64,000 nucleotides of DNA from Rhodothermales bacterium (GCA_040221055.1 JAVJVN010000020.1:155208-219207); one strand, 5' to 3'; numbered from the stretch's first letter, positions 27,247 to 36,236 are shown. Notes: generated from the letters alone by a model not told the origin. Made by a program: numbers and translations.

Positions 27247-29545
27247 CCGGCATCATCTCTCCGCGCTGGATGTAGAGGATGCGCTGGACGGGTTGCGGGT
27301 GCGACACAGCCACACGGAGCATCTGACGCACCGGCTCGTGGGCGTACTCCTGTTTCTTACGGATGACCTCGGACGACTGGACCCGTTCCAGGCCGCCGCA
27401 TCGTTCGCGGATGACGTGCTCGACCTCCTCCCCACCCACGGAGACATCCCGGATCTCGACGGAGTCGATCCGATGATCCTGGAGGAAGGTGGCAACGTCG
27501 TTGCCCGCCTCGCCGCGCTGGAAGGGTGCGCCCGTATCCTGCCGGATTTGCGGCGTTCGTCCGATGCGCTCCTGGCCATGGCCACGTTCCAATATGTTCG
27601 CCTGGGCAGCCAGGTGCATGCCCACCGCCTGCTCCAACACCGGTCGCCTGGCGCCGACACACCATCCCGCGGTGGGCTGGAGAAATCCGTCCTGCAGGAC
27701 ATCCGTACGCACCGACCGGCTTGGGAATCCATGTATACGGCGTGCATGAACAATGCAGACCGCAGGCGGCGCGAACGCCGGAATTCCGCCATCTTCCCGG
27801 TCGTTCCGACCGTCCACCATGCATCGACCCGGCGGGTGTTGACGGCCGGATACACCCGTACCCTGACGTGCACCATAGCCGGGCGGTCGACCAACGGGGA
27901 CTCCTTCGATACCATCTTCAACCTCGACGGCGATCCGGGGGCCGCGACCCGCACCCCCCTCAGCGCGGGCAGGACCTTGCTGCGTGATCATGAACCCGCA
28001 CTGCTGCGGCGAACCTTCCAGGGTACGTTCTCGCTGGACGGAGGCGGCGCGGTCCACTCCGGCGAATCGGCCGGCCTGGCCATGGCCCTGCTTTATTTCT
28101 GCGCGGTCGTCCAATTCTCCGGGCGTCGCCGGGAATGGTCCGTCCGCCCGGATTGTGTACTTACCGGGGCCGTGGACGACGATGGGTACGTCCTTCCCGT
28201 TGATCCCGGCAGCATCCGGGCGAAAACAGCGGCTGCCTTCTTTTCGGGTGCCAACCTGTTCGTTCTGCCACGCGTCCACCTGGACGAAGCCGAAACCGCA
28301 CTGGCCATTCTCCGGCAACGGTATCCTGAGCGGCAGTTGGAAGTCCGGGGGATCCAGTCCGTCCACGAGGCGGCGGCGGACCGCCGGATTGTACACTCGG
28401 AAAAACGCGGGCTGGTGAACCATGTGCTCCGGCAGTTCTGGATGCGGAAGTGGCTGGTTGCCGCTGTCTTCGCCGGCGTGATCCTCGGCATCTCCGCCAT
28501 GATCTGGCGCGAGACCTGGATTGATCCCTATCCCCATACCTGGTCCTGGGACGAGACGTCCTATGTGGTGCTCAATTCGGACGGGCAGGAGCTGTTCCGA
28601 CTCTCCGCGAGCCGGGAAACCATAATTGCCCTCCAAACAGGATCCCAGGGGTTTCGTCCGGCCGTTCTGTCGGACCTCAACGGAGACGGCTTCAAAGACC
28701 TTGTCGCCCTGGACAGTCGCCAACTGCTGGACGGTGACACCGGTCTCCTCCATATCGCCGACGGACGGACGCATCGGGTGCGCACCCTCGACATCTTTGA
28801 CATGGAGTTGCCGTACGACCGGGATCTGTCCGTTGTCCACGGCCGGATGTCGCCCTGGATGGTGATTGCCGGTGATTACGACCAGAACGGTACGTCGGAA
28901 ATCTATGTGGCGGCCATCCACGATTTCTACCCGACCGTGGTCATGAAACTGGATGCGATGAGCGGAGCCATACTGGATGTCTATCATCACTCGGGCGTCT
29001 TCAGGGCGATGATGGCGTTGGATCTGGATGACGACGGTCGGGCTGAGATTGTCCTTGGGGGGACCAACAATGCATTCGACCAGGCCGTGATCGTCGTCCT
29101 GGATCCGGAACGATTCGGTGGATTCGGCCCCAGCCAAGGGGTGTATCAACCTGGCCCCGGTCCGACCGGGCATGAGCGGTTGTATCTGCGGTTGCCCCGC
29201 ACCGGAGTCGGGCGTCTTGCACCGCCTCCGTTCCCCGTTGTCAACGAAATCCGGCCGATGCTGCAGGACCGCCTCATCCAGTTCACCACCTGGGAAGCCA
29301 TGCTGCGTCGCGTGGATAACACGCTCCTGAATGCTTCCATATACCTTTACTTGGACTCGGATCTACGCGGCTTCGGCATGGGCACCACCGATTCCTATGA
29401 TGGAATCTGGGATCGGTTGAATACGATGGGCCTCGAACCGCCCCCGCTCGACAGCACGTTCATGGCCACATTCGTGACCGGACTGGAGCGGTGGACATCC
29501 CAAGGATGGGTGCCGCACCCGGTCAGCCCGCGGAGTAAAATGTAA
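27236..29545 (+). CDS. Membrane-anchored Lon-like (S16) protease fused to an FG-GAP-like outer domain
   Basis: 769 residues from ATG 27236, which overlaps the upstream gene by 11 bases. Residues about 200-385 match the Lon proteolytic domain: SGESAGLAMAL places S278 where Lon has its nucleophile, then VLTGAVDDDGYVLPV matches Lon's AMTGEI..G.VLPI, and SIRAKTAAAF places K330 at the catalytic lysine. The Ser-Lys spacing is 52 instead of Lon's usual 43, due to an insert (RRREWSVRP). There is no AAA+ ATPase domain. One membrane helix (about 404-424) follows. The C-terminal half contains calcium-type FG-GAP/VCBS blades (DLNGDGFKDLVALD, DYDQNGTSEIYVAA, DLDDDGRAEIVLGG). The likely topology is protease inside, propeller outside. 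The N-terminal 200 residues are helical and unrecognised. Confidence 0.82.
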   Translation: MPGDRHHLSALDVEDALDGLRVRHSHTEHLTHRLVGVLLFLTDDLGRLDPFQAAASFADDVLDLLPTHGDIPDLDGVDPMILEEGGNVVARLAALEGCARILPDLRRSSDALLAMATFQYVRLGSQVHAHRLLQHRSPGADTPSRGGLEKSVLQDIRTHRPAWESMYTACMNNADRRRRERRNSAIFPVVPTVHHASTRRVLTAGYTRTLTCTIAGRSTNGDSFDTIFNLDGDPGAATRTPLSAGRTLLRDHEPALLRRTFQGTFSLDGGGAVHSGESAGLAMALLYFCAVVQFSGRRREWSVRPDCVLTGAVDDDGYVLPVDPGSIRAKTAAAFFSGANLFVLPRVHLDEAETALAILRQRYPERQLEVRGIQSVHEAAADRRIVHSEKRGLVNHVLRQFWMRKWLVAAVFAGVILGISAMIWRETWIDPYPHTWSWDETSYVVLNSDGQELFRLSASRETIIALQTGSQGFRPAVLSDLNGDGFKDLVALDSRQLLDGDTGLLHIADGRTHRVRTLDIFDMELPYDRDLSVVHGRMSPWMVIAGDYDQNGTSEIYVAAIHDFYPTVVMKLDAMSGAILDVYHHSGVFRAMMALDLDDDGRAEIVLGGTNNAFDQAVIVVLDPERFGGFGPSQGVYQPGPGPTGHERLYLRLPRTGVGRLAPPPFPVVNEIRPMLQDRLIQFTTWEAMLRRVDNTLLNASIYLYLDSDLRGFGMGTTDSYDGIWDRLNTMGLEPPPLDSTFMATFVTGLERWTSQGWVPHPVSPRSKM

Positions 29546-29559
29546 CCTGGCAGGTTACA
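29541..29559. repeat. 19-bp perfect palindrome at the end of the S16-protease gene
   Basis: TGTAACCTG and CAGGTTACA flank a single central G. It begins within the last coding triplet before the stop codon. No T-run follows, so an operator or mRNA-end structure is as likely as a terminator. The same half-site (TGTAACC / GGTTACA) recurs before the PadR gene at 33524-33556. Confidence 0.6.
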
Positions 29560-29646
29560 TATTCAGCAAGCGTTACAGGATGCCAGGAATACCGTTCATC
29601 AGCATCGTTGTTCGTTGAGTGCTTGCTGCTATCATGACGATGCCTG

Positions 29647-29680
29647 CTGTGGGCGGGGGGCGCGAGCCCCCCGCCCACAG
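29647..29680 (+). terminator. Strong 15-bp hairpin, probable terminator
   Basis: A perfect 15-bp G/C-rich stem (29647-29661 with 29666-29680) closes a GCGA tetraloop and is followed by TCGTTTT. It lies about 100 bases after the S16-protease gene and about 120 bases before the OmpA-like gene, so it likely ends the cassette transcript. The remaining gap sequence shows nothing else clear. Confidence 0.7.
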
Positions 29681-29798
29681 TCGTTTTGGGGCCTGCTGGA
29701 TCGTATTGGGCTGTCTCGACCTGACCCTTGAAGGCGCCGAACCGTTTGGGAACCCTGTGCGTATAAGTCCAATAATCCCAAACATCAAGGCATCCACG

Positions 29799-30518
29799 AT
29801 GCCCACCCGGACCTACATGAAGACCAAGCCCACCTCGACCTTAATGTCCTGTTTCACCGCCCGCAACGGCCTTCTGCTCATTGCCGTCTTTTCGCTCACA
29901 CTCATGGGATGCAACGCCAGCAAGGCCCTCAAAGGCGCGGGCATAGGAGCCGGCGCCGGCGCCATCATTGGCGGGGCCATCGGCAAGGCCTCCGGTGAGA
30001 CCGCCAAGGGTGCCATCATCGGTGCTGCCGTGGGTGGATCGGCCGGGGCCATCATCGGCAACGAGATGGACAAACAGGCCCGCGAGTTGGAAGAAGAACT
30101 GGAAAACGCGCGGGTGGAACGGGTAGGTGAAGGCATCCAGATCACGTTCGATGCCGCCATCCTGTTTGCGGTTGACTCCTCGGAACTGTCCGAAGCATCC
30201 AAGGCCAACCTGGACAACCTGGCGAACAGCCTGCAGGAGTACCCGAACACCAATATCCTGATTGTCGGTCATACGGACAATACGGGTGCCGAATCCTACA
30301 ACCAGGCCCTGTCCGAGCGTCGTGCCGGATCGGCCGCGGCCTACCTTGCCCAGCAGGGCATTGCCACGACCCGGTTGGCCATTTCCGGCCTGGGTGAAAC
30401 CACTCCGATTGCAGACAACTCCACAACGGAAGGCCGTCGCCAGAATCGCCGTGTCGAAGTAGCCATTACCGCTACCGAAGAATACCGCGAATCCCTGGAG
30501 GCAGAGTCGGGCAACTGA
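29799..30518 (+). CDS. OmpA-family lipoprotein with glycine-zipper region
   Basis: 239 residues from ATG 29799 (AAGG ribosome site 8 bases upstream). Lipoprotein signal with lipobox LMGC (C38). A glycine-zipper stretch (GAGIGAGAGAIIGGAIGKAS, about 47-90) leads to an OmpA C-terminal peptidoglycan-binding domain (VGHTDNTGAESYNQALSERR, GLGETTPIADNSTTEGRRQN RRVEV). It links the outer membrane to the cell wall. The three bases after its stop lead directly into the 3' end of an opposing permease gene. A later in-frame ATG (29817) is also possible. Confidence 0.88.
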   Translation: MPTRTYMKTKPTSTLMSCFTARNGLLLIAVFSLTLMGCNASKALKGAGIGAGAGAIIGGAIGKASGETAKGAIIGAAVGGSAGAIIGNEMDKQARELEEELENARVERVGEGIQITFDAAILFAVDSSELSEASKANLDNLANSLQEYPNTNILIVGHTDNTGAESYNQALSERRAGSAAAYLAQQGIATTRLAISGLGETTPIADNSTTEGRRQNRRVEVAITATEEYRESLEAESGN

Positions 30519-30521
30519 TCT

Positions 30522-33134
30522 CTATTCCGTCCGCAGGGTGACCACCGGATCCATCCGGCTCGCACGCCAGGACAGGACGGCCGTCGTACCGATGGCCAGA
30601 CCGAATACCAGCAGGCCTCCTGCCATCAGGGTGGTTGGCTGGACGTGGGTCGCATAGGCGAACCCGTCCAGCCAGCGCGCCCCGAGCCACCAGGCAACGG
30701 GCAGCGCCAATCCGAGTGCCAGGAGCACGAGTCCGGCCATGCTGCGGCTCAGGAGCATGACCAAGTTCCACTCCGACGCGCCCACTACCTTGCGGATTCC
30801 GATTTCCCGCCGGCGGCGCTGGGCCGCGAACAACGCCAGGCCAATCAGACCCAGGCAGGCCACAAGCAGGGCCAGCCACGTTCCGTACGTGACCAATGTT
30901 GCGGCGCGTCGCTCGGCCACGTAGAGCGCATCGAATTGCTCGTCCAGGAAAACCGAACGGAACGGATTTACCGGGTCGAAGCGGACGTACACCTCTGCCA
31001 GTGCATCGATCGTACCCTGCGATGCATTCCCGGTCAGCGCCACGGTCATCTGGGAGTACCAGGCGTCCGGCGCCATGAACAGCATGACCGGTGAAATCCG
31101 CTCGTGCAAGGAACGGAAATGGAAATCCTTCACGACACCGACGACCTCCAGGGATCGACCGACCGCCGGCATCAATACTGCTTTGCCAATCGGCTCATCC
31201 CAATCCATCTGGCGCACGAATTCCTCGTTCACAAGGACTGCGGACGCCCGGTCGGTCCCGAACGCCCGGTCGAAAAATCGACCCTCTCTCAATTCAAGGC
31301 CGTATACGACCGGGAAGTCCCAGTCTCCCACCAGCATGCGGATGGAGGGCATTTGCTCAGCGGGAACGCCCGGCACTTCTGCCGGAATGCCCCAATCGCT
31401 GCCGCCTGGACGGTTGCCTGACATCGTCACGCCCGAAACACCCGGTACATCCAGAATGGCCCGTCGGATGTCTTCCAGCCGGGACTGCATGGATGCATCC
31501 TGCAAAGGGATGGCAACCCGGTTGTCTTGCTCAAAGCCCAGCGGGACCTCCTCCACATACTGCATTTGATCGTCTACGATACCCGCCAACATGAGAAGTG
31601 CAGCCGATACCGCAAATTGGAACACGACCAGGATGTGTCGGAGCCGGTTGGATCCGCCCCTTGACCCGCCCTTTGGACCGTCGCCGCGCATGGCCACACC
31701 GGGCGTGAACCGGGATTGGACGAGCGCCGGGTACCATCCGGCCACCAACCCGATCCCCAGAATGAACAATGCCAGCCAACCCAGCGCCTGACCTCCCAGG
31801 AAGTCCTGCCACATGAAAGCCTTCCCGGTCAACGCGTTGAACTCGGGGACGACAGCCAACGCCAGTCCGATGGCCAACATGCCGCCGAGAACGGCCAACA
31901 CCATGGACTCCGTCAGGAAGCGGGATATCACGCCCCACGAATCGGCCCCGAGGCTCTTGCGCACCCCGACTTCGTGCGATCGCTGGGAGGCCCGCGCCGT
32001 GACCAGATTCACGAAATTGAGTGCCGCCACGACAAGCACGAGCAGGCCCAGGAGCCCCAGCGTCCAGACCCGTTTCGCGTCGCCCGTCGGATACATTTCC
32101 CGGAACTGATTGCTCCGCAGCCAGATGTCCGTCAGCGGCTGAAGCCAGACACCGGCGCCGTCAATAGTCGCTTCCGCCGGGATATTGGCCGCGACGACGT
32201 CCGACATGGCCGCACCCGTCACCGCCGGATCCGCGCCGGGCGCAAGTTTCACATACGTGTAGTACTGATTCCACCGCCACCAGTCATCGTGCCGCTCGTC
32301 CGTGTAGCTGGCCATGGAAACCAGCATGGGAAACCTGAAATGCGACGTCCTCGGAACGTCCTCCATGACACCCGTCACCCGGTACAGGTCACCACCGCCG
32401 AGCACGACTTCCCGACCCATGACATCCGGACCACCGAACAGCTGCTCGGCCAGGCTCCGTGTAAGGACCACGCTGCCGGGGGCCCGCAACGCGGTCCGCT
32501 CGTCGCCGGCAAGGAAGGGCCAGGTGAACACATCGAAAACCGTTGAGTCCGCGAACAGCGTCCCGACGATGGGCAGTCGTTCCCCGTCGACCTCGGCAAA
32601 CGTGGAGCCGAATGGGGAAAACCGTGCGACAGCCTCGACGGCCGGAACCTCCTGGGCACCACGGATGCCCCACGGGCCGTTGATCTTGGCAATGCCATGG
32701 AACCCATCGGCGTCGTATTCGCCATTGACCCGGAATATCCGATGGCTGTCCTCATGGTATTGATCGTACGCCAGTTCATCCTGTACATACAGGGCGAGCA
32801 ACAGTGCTACCGCCATTCCGACGGCAAGGCCCGACAGATTCAAGGCGGAAATGCCCTTCTCGCGTCGGATGGACCGTCCAGAGGTGACAAGATGGTTCAG
32901 GATCATGGCTGTTCGCTCCATGGGTTGACGGCGCCGCGCCCGCAGCGAATGCGCCCGCATGAATAGAAGGACTTCTTTCCAGTAGATGCACCGCGCCCTG
33001 AACACGCCCATACGCTGGATATTCTGGACAAACGATTCGTCAAGATCCCCGCGGATCTCCTCGTACACGTCTCCCCGGCAATACCAGTCCAGGAACCGGA
33101 TGGCCGAGTCCGGCGGATGCGTTCTGCGCGTCAT
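30522..33134 (-). CDS. FtsX/MacB-type ABC permease with N-terminal prefix domain
   Basis: 870 residues. Residues 1-65 (SAIRFLDWYCRGDVYEEIRG, FRARCIYWKEVLL) form the permease prefix domain known from orphan duplicated permeases. Then come helix 1, a MacB-type periplasmic domain (EDSHRIFRVNGEYDADGFHG), the first FtsX core (ASQRSHEVGVRKSLGADSWG), a second periplasmic domain and the second core (RRRREIGIRKVVGASEWNLV). No ATPase is adjacent. The start codon overlaps the stop of a PadR regulator gene (ATGA), which marks a conserved two-gene unit. Substrate unknown. Confidence 0.9.
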   Translation of the reverse strand: MTRRTHPPDSAIRFLDWYCRGDVYEEIRGDLDESFVQNIQRMGVFRARCIYWKEVLLFMRAHSLRARRRQPMERTAMILNHLVTSGRSIRREKGISALNLSGLAVGMAVALLLALYVQDELAYDQYHEDSHRIFRVNGEYDADGFHGIAKINGPWGIRGAQEVPAVEAVARFSPFGSTFAEVDGERLPIVGTLFADSTVFDVFTWPFLAGDERTALRAPGSVVLTRSLAEQLFGGPDVMGREVVLGGGDLYRVTGVMEDVPRTSHFRFPMLVSMASYTDERHDDWWRWNQYYTYVKLAPGADPAVTGAAMSDVVAANIPAEATIDGAGVWLQPLTDIWLRSNQFREMYPTGDAKRVWTLGLLGLLVLVVAALNFVNLVTARASQRSHEVGVRKSLGADSWGVISRFLTESMVLAVLGGMLAIGLALAVVPEFNALTGKAFMWQDFLGGQALGWLALFILGIGLVAGWYPALVQSRFTPGVAMRGDGPKGGSRGGSNRLRHILVVFQFAVSAALLMLAGIVDDQMQYVEEVPLGFEQDNRVAIPLQDASMQSRLEDIRRAILDVPGVSGVTMSGNRPGGSDWGIPAEVPGVPAEQMPSIRMLVGDWDFPVVYGLELREGRFFDRAFGTDRASAVLVNEEFVRQMDWDEPIGKAVLMPAVGRSLEVVGVVKDFHFRSLHERISPVMLFMAPDAWYSQMTVALTGNASQGTIDALAEVYVRFDPVNPFRSVFLDEQFDALYVAERRAATLVTYGTWLALLVACLGLIGLALFAAQRRRREIGIRKVVGASEWNLVMLLSRSMAGLVLLALGLALPVAWWLGARWLDGFAYATHVQPTTLMAGGLLVFGLAIGTTAVLSWRASRMDPVVTLRTE

Positions 33135-33481
33135 GATGACACTCCGGGACGCAATCCGTCCGGCATGCGGGCCAGCAACGAATTCCGCGCCTCCTGCGCT
33201 TCCCGCAAGGCCTCCAAGGCCGCACCGGTCACCCTGAACATGCGCTTTCGGCGCCCGCCCCGCTCCTCGGTGGCCCCTTGCATGCCCGACTCCAGGAATC
33301 CCTTGTCTTCCAACCGGTACAGCGTGGCGTGGATGGCCCCCAAGGACACACTCCTGCCGACTTCGTCCGCCAGCAGCTGTTGGACCGTCAGACCATAGCC
33401 CTGGCCATCCAGGGCCGCAACGGCCATGAGCACCAGCTCTTCGAACTCACCCAGTCTCGATCCACGCACAGGTCGCCTCAT
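33131..33481 (-). CDS. PadR-family transcriptional regulator
   Basis: 116 residues from ATG 33481; the open frame runs on upstream but family length and the LGEFEELVLMAVAAL start support this choice. A winged helix with YGLTVQQLLADEVG, SLGAIHATLYRLEDKGFLES and the basic wing ERGGRRKRMFRVTGAG-like strand (RGGRRKRMFRVT). PadR proteins repress neighbouring transporter genes until a ligand binds. It is translationally coupled to the permease downstream, the standard arrangement for this pair. Confidence 0.9.
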   Translation of the reverse strand: MRRPVRGSRLGEFEELVLMAVAALDGQGYGLTVQQLLADEVGRSVSLGAIHATLYRLEDKGFLESGMQGATEERGGRRKRMFRVTGAALEALREAQEARNSLLARMPDGLRPGVSS

Positions 33482-33523
33482 GAATTCATGGAAACGATCC
33501 TGTATATGCAAAATGATAAGAAA

Positions 33524-33556
33524 GGTTACAGCCCCTTTCTGCTTCTTGGTGTAACC
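33524..33556. promoter_or_regulatory. Inverted repeat upstream of the PadR/permease operon, possible operator
   Basis: GGTTACA (33524-33530) and TGTAACC (33550-33556) form a 7-bp inverted repeat separated by 19 bases, 43-75 bases before the chosen PadR start. The half-sites equal those of the palindrome at 29541-29559. Binding by PadR is an inference. Confidence 0.35.
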
Positions 33557-33575
33557 CGCCAAAAATAGGGCGTAA

Positions 33576-34532
33576 TCAGGCCGTAAAGACCAGGTAGACC
33601 GAATACACGATCCACGTCGCGACCAGCGTCGCCCCTTCCCAACGGTTTATCCGTCCGGGGCGGCGCAGGCCCGCGCCGAAAATCATGACTCCGACCGTCA
33701 TGGCGCCCATGACAGCCACGTCGCGCGTCAAGACCCCGTCCGGAACGTCAAACGGAGCCACCAGGCCAGCCAGTCCGACCACCACCAGCGTGTTGAACAG
33801 GTTGGATCCGATGACATTCCCGATGGCCATGTCGTGTTTGCCCTTCCGGGCCGCCGCCACACTGGATGCCAGCTCAGGCAGCGACGTGCCGATAGCCACG
33901 ACCGTGAGTCCGATGACCAGATCACTCACGCCGAACCAACCGGCGATCTCAACCGATCCCCAGACCAGGGCCCGGGAGGAGACAATGAGCAGCAGCAGGC
34001 CCACCACCAACTGGATGGTGGCGGTCCGAACGCCGACGTCGGCATGAACGTCCATTTCCTCCTGGAGCGCATCGGTGGTCTCGGCCGACTTGCGGAAGCT
34101 CCACGCGAGCAGTGCCCCGAACAGCGCCAGCAGCAGGAGCGCATCCACACGCGTAATCGTCGCATCCCACACAATCCACGCCGCGACGAGCGTCACGGCG
34201 GTGAGGATGGGCAATTCCTGCCGAACGATCCTGGATTGCACGGCGATGGGACTCAGGAGCGCGGTGATACCGAGGATCAGGCCCAGATTCGCAATATTTG
34301 ACCCATAGGCGTTACCCAGCGCGATCCCGGGGTTGCCGTCAATGGATGCGAACAGGGACACGACCATCTCGGGTGCGGACGTGCCGAATCCGATGATGAT
34401 CATGCCGATGACGAGGGGCGATACGTGGAAATGCCGCGCCACGTCACTCGCGCCGTCCACGAACTTGTCGGCGCTCCAGATGAGTACGGCGAGGCCGACG
34501 AGCACGGCGGTCACCGCCAGGAAAAGAGTCAT
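33576..34532 (-). CDS. Na+/Ca2+ exchanger family membrane protein (YrbG-like)
   Basis: 318 residues with ten membrane helices in two inverted repeats. Each repeat carries the family's ion-binding motif: GFGTSAPEMVVSL in the first half and AIGTSLPELASSV in the second, with GNAYGSNIANLGLILG and GNVIGSNLFNTLVVVG. It exchanges calcium for sodium or protons across the inner membrane. It lies 14 bases after the hydrolase gene of the quinone cluster on the same strand, so it may be read from that transcript. Confidence 0.92.
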   Translation of the reverse strand: MTLFLAVTAVLVGLAVLIWSADKFVDGASDVARHFHVSPLVIGMIIIGFGTSAPEMVVSLFASIDGNPGIALGNAYGSNIANLGLILGITALLSPIAVQSRIVRQELPILTAVTLVAAWIVWDATITRVDALLLLALFGALLAWSFRKSAETTDALQEEMDVHADVGVRTATIQLVVGLLLLIVSSRALVWGSVEIAGWFGVSDLVIGLTVVAIGTSLPELASSVAAARKGKHDMAIGNVIGSNLFNTLVVVGLAGLVAPFDVPDGVLTRDVAVMGAMTVGVMIFGAGLRRPGRINRWEGATLVATWIVYSVYLVFTA

Positions 34533-34546
34533 GGACCAGGGGCTGT

Positions 34547-35230
34547 CTATTGGAGGGAGCCCAGCAAGGTACGGACGAACGCGATCTCGTCCATGTTGAC
34601 GGTGTGTCCCATGCCGGGATAGATCCGTTCCGTGACGTCGGCGCCGAGCGCGTTGAACACCTGCGTCGATGCCTGCACCCGCTCGAGCGGAATATGGGCA
34701 TCGATGTCGGAACAGCCCAGGAAAACGGGGGTGCCGTCCAGCGGTTGGCCGGATGTAGGGGCGTATTCGAATGGAGCCTCACCGCCCTGCCCGATGAGGC
34801 CGCCGCTCAGCATGACCACGCCGCCGTAGCGGCGGGCATTCCGGGCCGCGAATTCACCGGCCAGACACGCCCCCTGCGAAAACCCGAGCAGAATGATCTG
34901 TTCGGTCGGGATACCGTCCTGTTCGAGCGCTTCGACGATATGGCCGATGACCGCAAGACCGGACGACAACCCGGGCTCATTCTGTTCGATGGGCGCCAGG
35001 AAACTGTGCGGATACCAGGTGTGACCCGCCGCTTGCGGAGCGACATAGACGATGCGATCAGCGGTGAACTCCCGGGCAAATTCCAGCATGCTGCCAGCCG
35101 ATGCGCCGCGACCGTGGACCAGGATGACGGCGGCGTCGGCCTCCTTGGGCGTCACGCCCGCCCGCGCCACGGGCTGGCCTTGATGGGGGCCATTGGTGAG
35201 GGGTGAACGATGGTTCGAGGTTGCTGTCAT
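34547..35230 (-). CDS. Alpha/beta hydrolase of the phospholipase/carboxylesterase family (MhqD-like)
   Basis: 227 residues from ATG 35230. Oxyanion-loop LVHGRGASAGSM, nucleophile S118 in GFSQGA, acid near D175-D177 (GCSDIDAHIP) and H209 in GMGHTV. The length matches bacterial carboxylesterases such as MhqD. Its start overlaps the stop of the dioxygenase gene (ATGA). In Bacillus subtilis the mhqD-type hydrolase is controlled together with ring-cleaving dioxygenases by MhqR; the same set is present here. Confidence 0.85.
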   Translation of the reverse strand: MTATSNHRSPLTNGPHQGQPVARAGVTPKEADAAVILVHGRGASAGSMLEFAREFTADRIVYVAPQAAGHTWYPHSFLAPIEQNEPGLSSGLAVIGHIVEALEQDGIPTEQIILLGFSQGACLAGEFAARNARRYGGVVMLSGGLIGQGGEAPFEYAPTSGQPLDGTPVFLGCSDIDAHIPLERVQASTQVFNALGADVTERIYPGMGHTVNMDEIAFVRTLLGSLQ

Positions 35231-36153
35231 GATGCAGGGAGGGTCAACGGCGGCAGTTGGGCTTCGATGTGCGTCCGGTGCGGCTCCAGCCATTCCGGAA
35301 GTTTGAGATCCATGCCGAGCGAGGCCAACGGCTCGTCTGCGGTGAATCCGGGCGGATCGGTAGCGATCTCGAACAGTATGCCGCCGGGCTCCCGGAAGTA
35401 GATGGAGCGGAAATAGTTGCGGTCCTTGACGTCGGTCACATGCAGTCCCGCCGCTCGGATCCGGTCCTGCCATTCGAGTTGTTCCTCGTCGTTGCGGGCC
35501 CGGAAGGCCACATGGTGCACCGTCCCGACGCCTTGCGTGGCACGGACGTCAGAACCCACGATGTCCACGACGGCGCCCAGGGAACCCTCGTCGGTCTTGG
35601 TGTGGCTGTTGTTGGCGGCGTGGAACCGTGTGCGTCCGTTTTCGCTGCCCACCTGGCGATAACCGAAGACGTCGACCAGCACACGGGCGGTTTCGTCCGG
35701 TGCGACGGAATCGAGGGCGACACCATGGAATCCGATGATGTCGTCCGTATCGGAAGACGGCACGGCCACCAACGCCAATACCAATCCGTCCGGGTCGCGG
35801 AACGGCACGACGGGCTGGCCGAAGCGGGTGGTCGGTTCATCGTAATCGACGCCCTTTTCCCGGAATCGGGTCTGCCACGCGGAGATTGCGTGATCGGGAA
35901 TGGCAAACGATGTTTCGGCGGTCTGTCCCCGTCCGGATCGTCCACGGGGCGCACCGGCCCACGGGAAGAACGTCAGGATGGAGCCCGGGCTGCCCTCCCG
36001 ATTCCCGAAATAGAGGTGATACGTGCCCGGATCGTCGAAATTCACGGTCCGCTTTACCAGCCTCAGGCCGAGTACGCCCGCATGGAAATCAACGCTTTGC
36101 TGGGCCGGCCCGGAGATGGCCGTCACATGGTGGATGCCTTGGATGGGATTCAT
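35227..36153 (-). CDS. Ring-cleaving dioxygenase of the VOC superfamily (MhqO/MhqA-like)
   Basis: 308 residues from ATG 36153 (MNPIQGIHHVTAISGPAQQS); the longer open frame upstream is not protein-like. Two vicinal-oxygen-chelate modules: the first starts IHHVTAI with YHLYFGNREGSPGSILTFFP, the second has GTVHHVAFRA and EPGGILFEIATDPPG, giving the His/His/Glu metal site. Relatives open hydroquinone or catechol-type rings and protect against quinone stress. It is coupled to the hydrolase downstream. Confidence 0.88.
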   Translation of the reverse strand: MNPIQGIHHVTAISGPAQQSVDFHAGVLGLRLVKRTVNFDDPGTYHLYFGNREGSPGSILTFFPWAGAPRGRSGRGQTAETSFAIPDHAISAWQTRFREKGVDYDEPTTRFGQPVVPFRDPDGLVLALVAVPSSDTDDIIGFHGVALDSVAPDETARVLVDVFGYRQVGSENGRTRFHAANNSHTKTDEGSLGAVVDIVGSDVRATQGVGTVHHVAFRARNDEEQLEWQDRIRAAGLHVTDVKDRNYFRSIYFREPGGILFEIATDPPGFTADEPLASLGMDLKLPEWLEPHRTHIEAQLPPLTLPAS

Positions 36154-36199
36154 GTTCGTACGTCGTGGGGTGAGCTGATACACAATAGTTACGCCGAAA

Positions 36200-36236
36200 C
36201 CAGGCCCGCCCTGCCTCTCCGGCAGGGCGGACCTGG
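36200..36236 (-). terminator. Strong hairpin between the YceI and dioxygenase genes
   Basis: CCAGG-c-CCGCCCTGCC pairs with GGCAGGGCGG-a-CCTGG across a 5-base loop, with one internal mismatch. On the minus strand only three Ts follow, so it may slow or end the YceI transcript or act as an mRNA stabiliser. It is the only notable element in the 124-base gap. Confidence 0.5.
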
